Below are positions 54,906-62,904 of a stretch of 64,000 nt of DNA, piece after piece (within the stretch, counting starts at the first letter, position 1; each line of letters opens with the position of its first letter). A program made the translations under genes and the position numbers. Source of the DNA: Roseibacterium beibuensis (GTDB taxonomy: Bacteria; Pseudomonadota; Alphaproteobacteria; Rhodobacterales; Rhodobacteraceae); the NCBI RefSeq assembly GCF_039542305.1, contig NZ_BAABHW010000007.1, forward strand, positions 113,073-177,072. Reading direction: 5' to 3'. Below the pieces are notes generated by a model, which was not told the origin of the DNA, made no database searches, and saw only the letters and a list, made by a program, of their open reading frames with translations.

Positions 54906-55883
54906 TCACGGTCGGCGCTGTGGACGGGCGGCAGACAGCGAGCGCGCGCGCTGCCGTTCGCGCGCGAATACGTAAAGCCCCGCCCCCGCGATCAGCGCCG
55001 TTCCGGCCAGCATCGGCAGGCTCGGGATCTCGCCGAACACGATCCAGCCCCAGAAGATCGCGATGGGCAGGCCGGTGTATTCGTAGGAGGCCACGGTCGC
55101 CGCATCCCCGATCCGGTAGGCCTGGCTAAGCGCGTAGCCGACAACCGCGGACAACACCCCCAGCAAGCCGAATTTCCACCAATCCTCGACCGGCGGCCAG
55201 ACCCAGGCGCGCAGCAGGAAGACGAGGCTTTCACTCTCCACCCCCTCGGCAAACCGCCCGTCGCCCGCCACCACGAAGAAACAGACGCTGACAAGGATGA
55301 AGGTCGCCTGAATATAGACCGCCATGGCCGAGGCCGCCGATTTCGCCCCCAGTTTGCGCGTCAGCACCTGCATGCCAGCGTAGCAGAACGCCGCCGCGAC
55401 CGGCAGAAGCAGGCTGAGGCGCGGGATGCCGCCCCAATCGACGCCGGGCGCCATCATCACCGCCACGCCCAACAGGCCGATCAGGATCGCCGTCATGCGG
55501 TGCTTGCCCACCGTCTCGCCCAGCACCGGGATCGCCAGAAGCGTGATGAACAGCGGCGCGACGAAGAACAGCGCCGTGGCCGCGCCAAGCGGCATCACCG
55601 CCAGCGCGGCGAAAAAGGTCATGTTGGCGATGACGATCAACAGCGCGCGAACAAGGTGCAGACCGGGCGTGCCGGTCCGCAGCATCGCAACCCCGCCCTC
55701 GTAGCGCAGGATGACCAGCGACACGCAGATCCCGATGGCCGAACGCACGAAGACCATCTGGTGCAGCGGGTAGCCCCCCGACAGCAGCTTGATCAGCATG
55801 TCGTTGATCGAGATGAAGAAAACACCCGCCAGGATGAACAGGATGGCGCGGGCATTGTTCGCTGTGTCGTCGCTCGGCGCCAT
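54906..55883 (-). CDS. DMT-superfamily EamA permease
   Basis: 325 residues with ten hydrophobic helices in two EamA repeats (about 12-145 and 160-300). N-terminal landmark NARAILFILAGVFFISINDM, inner repeat end TALFFVAPLFITLLAIPVLGE and second repeat YTGLPIAIFWGWIVFGE. Members export amino acids or small metabolites across the inner membrane. A Lys/Arg-rich C-terminal tail is cytoplasmic. Substrate unknown. Confidence 0.9.
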   Translation of the reverse strand: MAPSDDTANNARAILFILAGVFFISINDMLIKLLSGGYPLHQMVFVRSAIGICVSLVILRYEGGVAMLRTGTPGLHLVRALLIVIANMTFFAALAVMPLGAATALFFVAPLFITLLAIPVLGETVGKHRMTAILIGLLGVAVMMAPGVDWGGIPRLSLLLPVAAAFCYAGMQVLTRKLGAKSAASAMAVYIQATFILVSVCFFVVAGDGRFAEGVESESLVFLLRAWVWPPVEDWWKFGLLGVLSAVVGYALSQAYRIGDAATVASYEYTGLPIAIFWGWIVFGEIPSLPMLAGTALIAGAGLYVFARERQRARSLSAARPQRRP

Positions 55884-55905
55884 GTGCTCCCCCTGACGTC
55901 GCGCG

Positions 55906-56715
55906 CTAGTCGGCTGCGCCGAGCATCAACTCTTCCAGCCTGAAATGCACAAGCAGCGCCGTGTTCACTTCGCCGGCCGAGCGCTCCAGCGTCTGGTCGC
56001 GGTCCCGCCCATCCTCGGACAGGCGCAAGCGCAAGCGCAGGGCCGGTGTGGCCTCGATCATGCGGCGCGCCAGGCTGCGGGTCTCGTCCGGGGTGGCGAC
56101 GCGGTAGCGCGCCCCCTCGGGCGTCAGGGCGAGGTCATAGGTCGGCCCGTCTGGCAGCACCTCGATCGCCACGCCGCGCGCCTCTTGCGGGGCGTCGAAG
56201 AACCGCGCCTGCGACGGCGCGTCGGCAAAGGTCCGCGTTTCGTCGAGATAGATGCCGAACTGCATCAGGTCGCCGTTCGCCGCGATCAGGCGGTCGAACA
56301 TCACCCCGCTTCCCATGAAAAGGTCGGTGCGGCAGCGGATCGCCCCGTCCGTGTCGCGGCCGCATTCGGTGATCGTGCGCGCCCGCTCGGTCACCCGGTT
56401 GAAGCTGAGCGTCTCGACCCCATCGGCCCGGTAGAGGACGTGCAGTTCATGCAGGTCGTCGGCCCCCGGCACACGCTCCAGAACGGTCACGGTCTGCGCC
56501 CCGCCCTCGGTCGCTGAACCGCCGCTCAGGATGCAATCGACCCGTCCGCCGAATTGCGGCGGCTCGGCGATCAGGGCGGGCACCGCGCCGCGCAGGTCTT
56601 CGCCCTCCACGGCATCGGCGGAAAGAACGCGGTCACAGCTTTCCGCATCGAAGGCGACGGCGGGGGCAGGCAGAAGGACAAGGGCGGCCAGGGCCGCCCA
56701 TTTCCACGATGTCAT
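55906..56715 (-). CDS. exported protein of unknown function
   Basis: 269 residues. The ATG at 56715 is followed by a clear signal peptide (WAALAALVLLPAPAVAFDAE). The mature part contains cysteines (ESCDRVL, VDCILSG, ITECGRD, IRCRTDL) that could form two disulfides, and it is probably beta-rich. The family is unknown. It lies between the DMT transporter and the pirin, on the same strand. Confidence 0.8.
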   Translation of the reverse strand: MTSWKWAALAALVLLPAPAVAFDAESCDRVLSADAVEGEDLRGAVPALIAEPPQFGGRVDCILSGGSATEGGAQTVTVLERVPGADDLHELHVLYRADGVETLSFNRVTERARTITECGRDTDGAIRCRTDLFMGSGVMFDRLIAANGDLMQFGIYLDETRTFADAPSQARFFDAPQEARGVAIEVLPDGPTYDLALTPEGARYRVATPDETRSLARRMIEATPALRLRLRLSEDGRDRDQTLERSAGEVNTALLVHFRLEELMLGAAD

Positions 56716-56774
56716 GGCGAAATTTCCCGAACAGGCAGACATGCGTCTGCCGCTAGCACGAGACGACGGCGCTG

Positions 56775-57713
56775 TCACCTTTCGGGCAGGGGAATGAACT
56801 CCTCCTGGTCGGTGGGCGGCAATTGGAAGCGGCCGTGCTCCCAATCGCCCCGACGCCACGCTTCTTTCGCCTCGTCGATCCGCTCCTTGGAGGAGGCGAC
56901 GAAATTCCACCAGATATGGCGTGGCCCCTCCAGCGTTTCGCCGCCCAAGAGCATCACGCGCGCGCCCGCCTCTCCGGCGGTCAACGACACGCGGTCGCCG
57001 GGGCGGAACACCATCATCTGCCCCTTGTCGAAGCGCTCACCCGCGATCTCGACCGAGCCATCCATGACGTAGACGCCGCGATCCTCGTGATCGTCGGGCA
57101 TCGGCAGTTTCGCACCCGCCTCCAGCGAGGCGTCGGCGTAGAACATCTCGGATGGGGTCGAGACGGGGGCCTTGGACCCAAAGGCCGTCCCGAGGATCAG
57201 GCGGACACGCTTGCCCTCCCCCTCCAGCAGCGGCAGCTCCCCCTTGGCGGCATGGACGAAATCCGGTGCGCCATCCTCGGCCCCTTTCGGCAAGGCGATC
57301 CAGGTCTGAATGCCCGACAGCTTGTAGGGCGCGCGCAGCATCTCGCCGTCGATCCGCTCGGAATGGGTGATGCCGTGGCCTGCTGTCATCAGGTTCACCG
57401 CGCCGGGTTCGATCCACTGGTCGGTGCCCAGGCTGTCGCGGTGATGGAATTTGCCCTCGAACAGGTAGGTGACGGTGGCGAGGCCGATATGGGGGTGCGG
57501 ACGGATATCCACCCCCTGCCCCGTGATGAATTCGGCTGGCCCCATCTGGTCGAAGAAGATGAAAGGGCCGACCATCTGGCGTTTCGGCGCCGGGAGCGCG
57601 CGGCGCACCTCGAAATCCCCGAGGTCTCGGGCGCGGGGAACGATCACGGTTTCAATGGCATCGACATCGCCCCCGGTGGGGCAATGCGGGTCGAGGGCGG
57701 GGTTCCAGCTCAT
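56775..57713 (-). CDS. pirin family protein
   Basis: 312 residues. Two cupin domains; the metal site is in RPHPHIGLATVTYLFEG and the GHGITHSER segment (the His-x-His, Glu/His set of pirins). C-terminal pirin_C domain ends with WRRGDWEHGRFQLP. The family has quercetinase or regulatory roles; it can be cytoplasmic. ATG at 57713. Confidence 0.92.
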   Translation of the reverse strand: MSWNPALDPHCPTGGDVDAIETVIVPRARDLGDFEVRRALPAPKRQMVGPFIFFDQMGPAEFITGQGVDIRPHPHIGLATVTYLFEGKFHHRDSLGTDQWIEPGAVNLMTAGHGITHSERIDGEMLRAPYKLSGIQTWIALPKGAEDGAPDFVHAAKGELPLLEGEGKRVRLILGTAFGSKAPVSTPSEMFYADASLEAGAKLPMPDDHEDRGVYVMDGSVEIAGERFDKGQMMVFRPGDRVSLTAGEAGARVMLLGGETLEGPRHIWWNFVASSKERIDEAKEAWRRGDWEHGRFQLPPTDQEEFIPLPER

Positions 57714-57866
57714 GGCAGAGGCTCCAGCTTGGTCGTTGCGGGTCCCGACTAAGCTAGGGCGTTAGGCTATCCAGTCCTATTCGATGCAATCACACCGATT
57801 TTGTGCGCAGTCGCACATTTTGAAGGTTGGCGAGCTAGAGGAATTGCGCTGGCGCACATTAAGCGC

Positions 57867-58262
57867 CTAAACCGCTTTCATCCCCCAAACCTCCACCGAC
57901 CGGATCGGTTGACGGTTCTGCGCCAGTTGCAGGCCGGTTACGATGCGGATGCCTGTCCAGACAAGCCAGAACAGGAAGACGAGGAAACCCACCAGCACGA
58001 AGGTCAGCACGAAGCCGATCACCATCATCAAGACACCCCACCAGAAGGTGCGGATCTGGAAGGTCAGGTGGCTGTCCAATTCGGGTGATTTGCCCCGCTC
58101 GATATAGGCATAGATCAGCCCGCCAAGGGCTGCGAAGGGCACGACGAACCCCACGATGTAGGTGATGTAGATGATGAAAGCCGGCTCCAGCGGGTTGGGC
58201 GGGGGCGCTTGGTAGGGCTGGCCCTGGTTGTACTGGGGCGGCGGCGGCGGTGTGTCCTGCAT
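57867..58262 (-). CDS. DUF4870 family membrane protein
   Basis: 131 residues. A Pro/Gln-rich N-terminus (PPPPPQYNQGQPYQAPPPNP) precedes three hydrophobic helices (FIIYITYIVGFVVPFAALGG; FWWGVLMMVIGFVLTFVL; FLFWLVWTGIRIVTGLQLAQ). ATG 58262 with AAGGACG upstream. The DUF4870 family's function is unknown. The longer frame upstream is not credible. Confidence 0.8.
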   Translation of the reverse strand: MQDTPPPPPQYNQGQPYQAPPPNPLEPAFIIYITYIVGFVVPFAALGGLIYAYIERGKSPELDSHLTFQIRTFWWGVLMMVIGFVLTFVLVGFLVFLFWLVWTGIRIVTGLQLAQNRQPIRSVEVWGMKAV

Positions 58263-58433
58263 GAAAAGCGTCCTTTTCGAAACCCCACCGATGCTGTCGC
58301 TCGCGCCCCCTAGCGTCAAGAACCCATGCGCCGGCCCCTGTAACGCCGAGTCTGGGCGTGCGTCCGATCGGGGCGCAGGTCGCCCAAACCTGGTGAAACC
58401 GCTGGGAGTGCGCGGTGGTCGTGTTGGTAAATA

Positions 58434-58509
<76 letters not shown>

Positions 58510-58552
58510 GCCGGGGCGCCTCATAGCCCGGTCCGGGGCGTGGGAGCAAGCC

Positions 58553-59143
58553 TCAATCGGCGTCCGACGCGGCCCCGAGCAACCGGGCCGTTCCGTGTTC
58601 CACGACATGCACCACGCCCTGCCCACCCGGCATGCTCGACAGGTCTTCGGGCGGCAGGCCAAGGGCGAGGCAGCGCAACACCCGCGACGTGATCCCATGG
58701 GTCACAAGGACGGTGGGGCCGTGAAGGGAGGCAAGCAGCGATTGGCACCGCGCCGCCATCTGGGCCAGACGCTCGCCGCGCGGGGCTGTGAACTTCCACA
58801 TGTGCGGGTCCGTGGCCGCAGCAATCTCGGGGTGGTCGGCGCGGATTTCAGACAGGACACGCCCGGCCCAATCCCCAAGGTCGATTTCCAGCAGGCGGGC
58901 ATCCTGCGTGATGGGGTGATCCGGCAACGCGATCTCGGCCGTGCGCAGCGCCCTTGGCGACGGGCTGGACATCACTGTCACATGCCCGGCGGGCAACAAC
59001 AGTTCAGAGAGGATCTCCCGCTGTTCGCGCGCCTGCGCCCTGCCCCTTTCGGTCAACGGGCTGTCGAGGTGGCCCTGCAACCGCTCGGCGCGGTTCCACT
59101 CGGTTTCCCCGTGGCGCAGGATGTAGAGGGGCGGAAAAGCCAT
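58553..59143 (-). CDS. histidine phosphatase family protein
   Basis: 196 residues from the ATG at 59143. Histidine-phosphatase/phosphoglycerate mutase fold: LRHGETEWNRAERLQGHLDS with catalytic His in RHGE, and the second-His region LVTHGITSRVLRCL. The middle contains SSPSPRALRTAEIAL. A hydrolase or mutase of a phosphorylated substrate, such as an alpha-ribazole phosphatase or a metabolite phosphatase. No neighbour indicates the substrate. Confidence 0.9.
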   Translation of the reverse strand: MAFPPLYILRHGETEWNRAERLQGHLDSPLTERGRAQAREQREILSELLLPAGHVTVMSSPSPRALRTAEIALPDHPITQDARLLEIDLGDWAGRVLSEIRADHPEIAAATDPHMWKFTAPRGERLAQMAARCQSLLASLHGPTVLVTHGITSRVLRCLALGLPPEDLSSMPGGQGVVHVVEHGTARLLGAASDAD

Positions 59144-59219
59144 GCGAGCAACCTCGTCTTTCGCCGGGCCGGACCGCAAGGGTCGATCACCGCCGATCGA
59201 AATTCACGGAGAAGGGAAA

Positions 59220-59294
59220 TGGTGGGTGATGAGAGATTTGAACTCCCGACATCTTCGATGTGAACGAAGCGCTCTACCACTGAGCTAATCACCC
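59220..59294 (-). tRNA. tRNA-Val (anticodon CAC)
   Basis: 75 nt with CCA. Acceptor GGGTGAT pairs with ATCACCC; loop TTCACAT between CTTCG and CGAAG gives CAC. Closely related in sequence to the tRNA-Val at 58434. Confidence 0.95.
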
Positions 59295-59387
59295 GCCGGA
59301 TGCGCGGTATTTAGACCCAAGCCCAAGGCTCTGCAAGAGGGGTTTGCCCCATTTTCGAGCCCTCCGACCGAAGCCGGCGCGCCCGGT

Positions 59388-59912
59388 TCAGTCGCTGTCT
59401 TTCGCGGGCTTGTCCACGGTGGTGCCGGACGCGCCATCGGCTCCGCCAGTGGCACGCTTGAGCTTGAGCGTCAGCATGTGGCCGCCTGGCTTTTCCATCC
59501 GCTTCTTGACCATCAGCTTGCCGAGCGGCGGCACCGCCACCTCTTCATGGGTGTCGAGCAGCTTGCCCATCTCGTCCAGCATCAGGTCCATCACCAGCTT
59601 GACCTCAGATCGCTTCAACGCGCTGCGCGATGCGATGGCGTCCAGCAGGTCGGGACGCTTGGCGCGATCCGCACTGTCGTTGTCGCCCTGCGCCGGGGTC
59701 TCGGGCGCGGCCGTGTTCTTTGTCGCGCTCTCCACCGCGCGCAACGGTGCCGGAGCGGGCGCCGTCCTGGGAGTGGGCGAAGTCTTCTTTTCCTTGGTGC
59801 TTTTGTCTGAGGACGTCGGAGTGGCCGCCTTTGCCGTGGTCGTGCGGCTGCGCGACCGCCCGGCGGGCGTCGATTTGCGCTTGCGGCTGCTGGTGGTGGA
59901 TTTCGTCGTCAT
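59388..59912 (-). CDS. HU-like DNA-binding protein with basic, disordered N-terminal tail
   Basis: 174 residues from ATG 59912. Residues 1-90 are Lys/Arg/Ser/Thr/Pro/Ala-rich (SSRKRKSTPAGRSRSRTTTA) like histone H1 tails. The C-terminal half (about 90-165) is an HU/IHF-like fold: LLDAIASRSALKRSEVKLVM and VAVPPLGKLMVKKR. It probably binds and compacts DNA or bridges it to another partner. This tail-plus-HU form is known in Rhodobacterales. Confidence 0.85.
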   Translation of the reverse strand: MTTKSTTSSRKRKSTPAGRSRSRTTTAKAATPTSSDKSTKEKKTSPTPRTAPAPAPLRAVESATKNTAAPETPAQGDNDSADRAKRPDLLDAIASRSALKRSEVKLVMDLMLDEMGKLLDTHEEVAVPPLGKLMVKKRMEKPGGHMLTLKLKRATGGADGASGTTVDKPAKDSD

Positions 59913-60021
59913 GGCTCTGCTCTCCCCGTCCCCAATACTCTGCAATCTGGGATTATTGTTTACAATCAGTGGACAGTGTACCGCAACGGCCGCCCCCTTT
60001 CCAGTGGACGCGCCGGTTTAA

Positions 60022-60819
60022 TCAGCTGCGCGGGCTGCGTGCGGCGATGCGGATGCGGCGCTGGTCCCAGCGCGGCCAGCCGATGAGTTCCGACACCGTC
60101 AGGAAACGGAAGCCCCGCGCCGAGAGGCCGTCGATGGTCGAGGGCATCGCGCGCACGGTCGGACCGTGGATGTCATGGGCCAGCACCACCGCGCCCGGAT
60201 GGGCGGACCCGACGATCCGCTGGCGGACGACCGAACTGCCCGGGCGCCGCCAATCCTGCGGGTCGACGGACCAGAGCACCGTCGGCATGTTGCGCTCGGC
60301 GTAAAGCATCAGGCGCTGACGGTCGTAGAAATTGCCGTAAGGCGGTCGCATGGTGACCGGCGGGCGGCCAACGGCGTCCTGGATGGCAAGGCTGGTGCGG
60401 TCGATCTCGTTCAGGACACCGGCGTCGGAACGGCCATAGAGACTGGGATGCGACCAGGTATGGTTCCCGATCTCGTGCCCCTCTGCGGCCACGCGGGCGA
60501 CAAGCTGCGGATACCGCGCGACGTTGCGCCCGATCATGTAGAAGGTGGCGCGCACGTTGGCGGCGCGCAGAATATCGAGGAGTTGCGGCGTCAGGCGCGG
60601 ATGGGGGCCGTCATCGAACGTCAGCGCGACCACGGGCTGGCGGGTATTCACACGCTGCACCGTGACGTCGGCCCCGCGTGTGACGGGCCCGTTCCCGGTG
60701 AAGCTTGCCGGAATGGCCTGCGCTTCGGCCCGCCCGATCACGGCAGGACAGGCCAGAACCGCGCCGAGCCCCAGCAGGGCCCTGCGTCGGTCGGTAAGCT
60801 GGCCTGAAAACTTCGGCAT
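60022..60819 (-). CDS. exported polysaccharide deacetylase (NodB domain)
   Basis: 265 residues from the ATG at 60819 (GGGA 8 bp upstream); a GTG at 60852 would add 11 residues. An RRR-containing N-terminus (TDRRRALLGLG) plus a hydrophobic stretch fits Tat export. NodB motifs: TFDDGP (67-72), His120 and His124 (GNHTWSH), and RPPYG (about 165-169). The enzyme removes acetyl from N-acetylated sugars in the envelope. The peptidoglycan or exopolysaccharide substrate is unknown. Confidence 0.92.
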   Translation of the reverse strand: MPKFSGQLTDRRRALLGLGAVLACPAVIGRAEAQAIPASFTGNGPVTRGADVTVQRVNTRQPVVALTFDDGPHPRLTPQLLDILRAANVRATFYMIGRNVARYPQLVARVAAEGHEIGNHTWSHPSLYGRSDAGVLNEIDRTSLAIQDAVGRPPVTMRPPYGNFYDRQRLMLYAERNMPTVLWSVDPQDWRRPGSSVVRQRIVGSAHPGAVVLAHDIHGPTVRAMPSTIDGLSARGFRFLTVSELIGWPRWDQRRIRIAARSPRS

Positions 60820-61108
60820 GCCGCAAATCCCAAAAGAGAAACTTTGAAGCACAATGGTTAATGCCTGCGAATCGACTCAAGCCTCGCGGCCAAGTCCGTC
60901 CGCTTCCATCCAAAACCGTGCCTTGCAAGACACGCAATCAGGCCATGTAGCGGCAACAAAACGGCAACACCCGGCAAATAGCGCCGTCATGCCCTCTTGC
61001 GGCGGGTCTTCGCGCCCAACAAGCTTCTCGCATCGTCTTCAGGCCGCTTGAACCCTGCGCCCACTTGCCGGACCGGGACAGCGGCCAATCATTCGGAGGG
61101 TTCGCTTC

Positions 61109-61540
61109 ATGCCTCGTCTCTTGACCGCCACCGCCCTGAGCCTGACGCTCGCCACCTCGACCGCATTCGCCGGGGGCACTGCCCCGCAACCCGCGATGCC
61201 GCCCGCGGTCATCGTCGAGGATACGGCCGACAGCTCGCACCAGATCCTCGTTCCGATTTTTGCCGTGCTCCTGATCGCTGCTGCGCTGCATTCGGGCGGG
61301 GGAAACCCGGGCCTGCAACCCAGCGACGCGCGCCTGAAGCGCGACATCACACCTGTCGGAACCGCCGGGAACGGCCTGACGCTTTACCAGTACCGCTATG
61401 TCTGGTCCGACGAGGTGCACACCGGCGTCTTGGCGCAGGAGGTGCTTGCCCACACGCCCGAGGCGGTGGTGGACCTGCCTTACGGCTACATGGCGGTGAA
61501 CTACGAGAGGCTGGGGCTTGTCCCGCCGGTCGCGGATTGA
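61109..61540 (+). CDS. secreted/membrane protein with S74 (tail-fibre chaperone) domain
   Basis: 143 residues. A signal peptide ends near AFA|GG, then comes a segment VEDTADSSHQILVPIFAVLL (one helix) and a peptidase-S74 intramolecular chaperone domain: SDARLKRDI begins with the autoprocessing Ser72, and VGTAGNGLTLYQYRYVWSDE and GVLAQEVLAHTPEAV follow. S74 domains normally cut themselves from phage tail fibres and similar trimeric proteins. Here the domain follows a membrane helix and no long fibre. The helix segment is also shared with the two genes downstream. Confidence 0.8.
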   Translation: MPRLLTATALSLTLATSTAFAGGTAPQPAMPPAVIVEDTADSSHQILVPIFAVLLIAAALHSGGGNPGLQPSDARLKRDITPVGTAGNGLTLYQYRYVWSDEVHTGVLAQEVLAHTPEAVVDLPYGYMAVNYERLGLVPPVAD

Positions 61541-61744
61541 TCGCAGGGCGAAGTGTAGGATTCCGGTCACAGGGGCTGGGCAAAAACGCAACAAAGCGGT
61601 GTGTGGGAATGGCTTTGTAGTAAGAATCGCCTTTTTTCTATGTGCGAGCGGCTGGGGGAGTTGCTCAGGTTGCCCAGCTATTTCACTGCGCACCTCCTCC
61701 GGACGAAATTTGAAGGCCTTAGGCCCGACATGAGAGGGGATGTC

Positions 61745-61966
61745 ATGAAGAAATTGCTCGCCACCGTCGCAATTGCGGCGACACTCGCCACCGGCACAGT
61801 TGCCCAGGCCGAAGCGCCGGAACTGGTGCCGCAGATGTCGACCCAGACGATCTACGATGATGTCGAAACCCGCACCCATCACCTTATCGTGCCGATCCTG
61901 GCGATGATCCTGTTTATCTTCGCAGCATCCGGCAGCACCGGTAATGTATACATCGACGGTTTCTAA
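61745..61966 (+). CDS. small exported membrane protein, copy 1
   Basis: 73 residues. Signal peptide MKKLLATVAIAATL..AQA|E, then an acidic and polar linker, and the helix HHLIVPILAMILFIFAAS, then a short tail GNVYIDGF. About 124 bp (61800-61923) are identical to copy 2. The region YDDVETRTHHLIVPI matches the S74 protein segment VEDTADSSHQILVPI. Unknown function. Confidence 0.8.
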   Translation: MKKLLATVAIAATLATGTVAQAEAPELVPQMSTQTIYDDVETRTHHLIVPILAMILFIFAASGSTGNVYIDGF

Positions 61967-62004
61967 TTTTCTCGGATGCAAGCCGTATTGAAAGGGTCTG
62001 AACC

Positions 62005-62223
62005 ATGAAGAAATTGCTCGCCACCGTCGCAGTCGCTGCGACACTCACCACGGGCACCGTTGCCCAGGCCGAAGCGCCGGAACTGGTGCCGCAGATGTCG
62101 ACCCAGACGATCTACGATGATGTCGAAACCCGCACCCATCACCTTATCGTGCCGATCCTGGCGATGATCCTGTTTATCTTCGCTGCATCCGGCAGCACCG
62201 GTAATGGATATATGCCGCAATAG
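62005..62223 (+). CDS. small exported membrane protein, copy 2
   Basis: 72 residues, a near-identical tandem copy of 61745-61966 at a 260-bp offset. Differences are a few signal-peptide residues and the last residues (GYMPQ). A strong terminator follows, so both copies are probably expressed. Confidence 0.8.
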   Translation: MKKLLATVAVAATLTTGTVAQAEAPELVPQMSTQTIYDDVETRTHHLIVPILAMILFIFAASGSTGNGYMPQ

Positions 62224-62280
62224 GCTTGGGGGCTGGCGTCGCTCTAGCGACCGGACCAAGCTTCTGATGGTGTAAGGAAA

Positions 62281-62313
62281 AACCCCCGCCGGACCGATCC
62301 GGCGGGGGTTTTC
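62281..62313 (+). terminator. rho-independent terminator
   Basis: AACCCCCGCCGGA (62281-62293) pairs perfectly with TCCGGCGGGGGTT (62298-62310), then TTCTTTT. A 13-bp stem closes the microprotein cluster. Confidence 0.9.
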
Positions 62314-62388
62314 TTTTGGCGATTGTATATTTGACAAACCCGGACCGCTGACGCAGCCTTACGGCGTAGTTAGTTGGGGGATTCGACG

Positions 62389-62631
62389 ATGATTGGAGTA
62401 ACTTTCAACATTCACTATGACGCCACCTACAGTGAACGCTATGATGATCTGCACAAAGCGCTTGAACGATTTGGCATTGAAGAAGCGCGCACCACGTCGT
62501 GCCTGTTTCTCAACACAGATGACGCGCGCGCGGTGGAAACTGCGCTATATGGAGCGCTAGACTACAGGAAGGATAAGGCGGTAGTTTTCACTACCTACCA
62601 ACACACCTTCAAGTATTTCGGCCCCACATGA
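62389..62631 (+). CDS. 80-residue protein of unknown function, possible Cas2-like ferredoxin fold
   Basis: ATG 62389, GGGGGA 8 bp upstream. The pattern is beta (MIGVTFNIHYDA), helix (ERYDDLHKALERFG), beta (TTSCLFLNTDD), helix (ARAVETALYGALD), beta (DKAVVFTTYQHTFKYFG). This order and length resemble small Cas2/VapD/GhoS-like folds, but no motif proves it. It is the first gene of the accessory segment at the right end and stands alone. Confidence 0.6.
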   Translation: MIGVTFNIHYDATYSERYDDLHKALERFGIEEARTTSCLFLNTDDARAVETALYGALDYRKDKAVVFTTYQHTFKYFGPT

Positions 62632-62710
62632 AATTTTGGTCAACCTGAACCGGGACGCCAAATACGCGGTAGGCGATCCACAAGGTTGCTTTGATGCGAA
62701 AACTCTTCAT

Positions 62711-62749
62711 GGTATCATGATACCTCACCAATCGCGGTATCTCAATACC
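62711..62749. promoter_or_regulatory. cluster of GGTAT/ATACC inverted repeats
   Basis: GGTATCATGATACC (62711-62724) is a 14-bp perfect palindrome. GGTAT-CTCA-ATACC (62736-62749) is a second inverted repeat. Both are followed by CTCA and lie directly after the 47-aa gene stop. They could be operators or a terminator. Confidence 0.4.
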
Positions 62750-62893
62750 TCATTCTTCCTCGGATTTGTCGCCCGGCTTCTGCTTCGCCAGCCGCTTTAG
62801 CTTCTCGTCAAACCGTTCTTCGTCGTCGTCCGTCTCTAGCTGACGGGCGGCTTCCTTGAACTTGTCGAGTTGACTCTTTTTCGCGTCAGTCAT
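62750..62893 (-). CDS. 47-residue highly charged protein, head-to-head with the DUF3800 gene
   Basis: ATG at 62893 with AAGGG 6 bp upstream. The sequence is Lys/Glu/Asp-rich and predicted helical (LDKFKEAARQLETDDDEERF, then DEKLKRLAKQKP). I recall similar short proteins beside DUF3800 genes, but cannot verify this here. It is too short for the ORF length cutoff used. Its start is only 11 bases from the start of the DUF3800 gene on the other strand. Function unknown. Confidence 0.6.
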   Translation of the reverse strand: MTDAKKSQLDKFKEAARQLETDDDEERFDEKLKRLAKQKPGDKSEEE

Positions 62894-62904
62894 GTTATAC
62901 CCTT

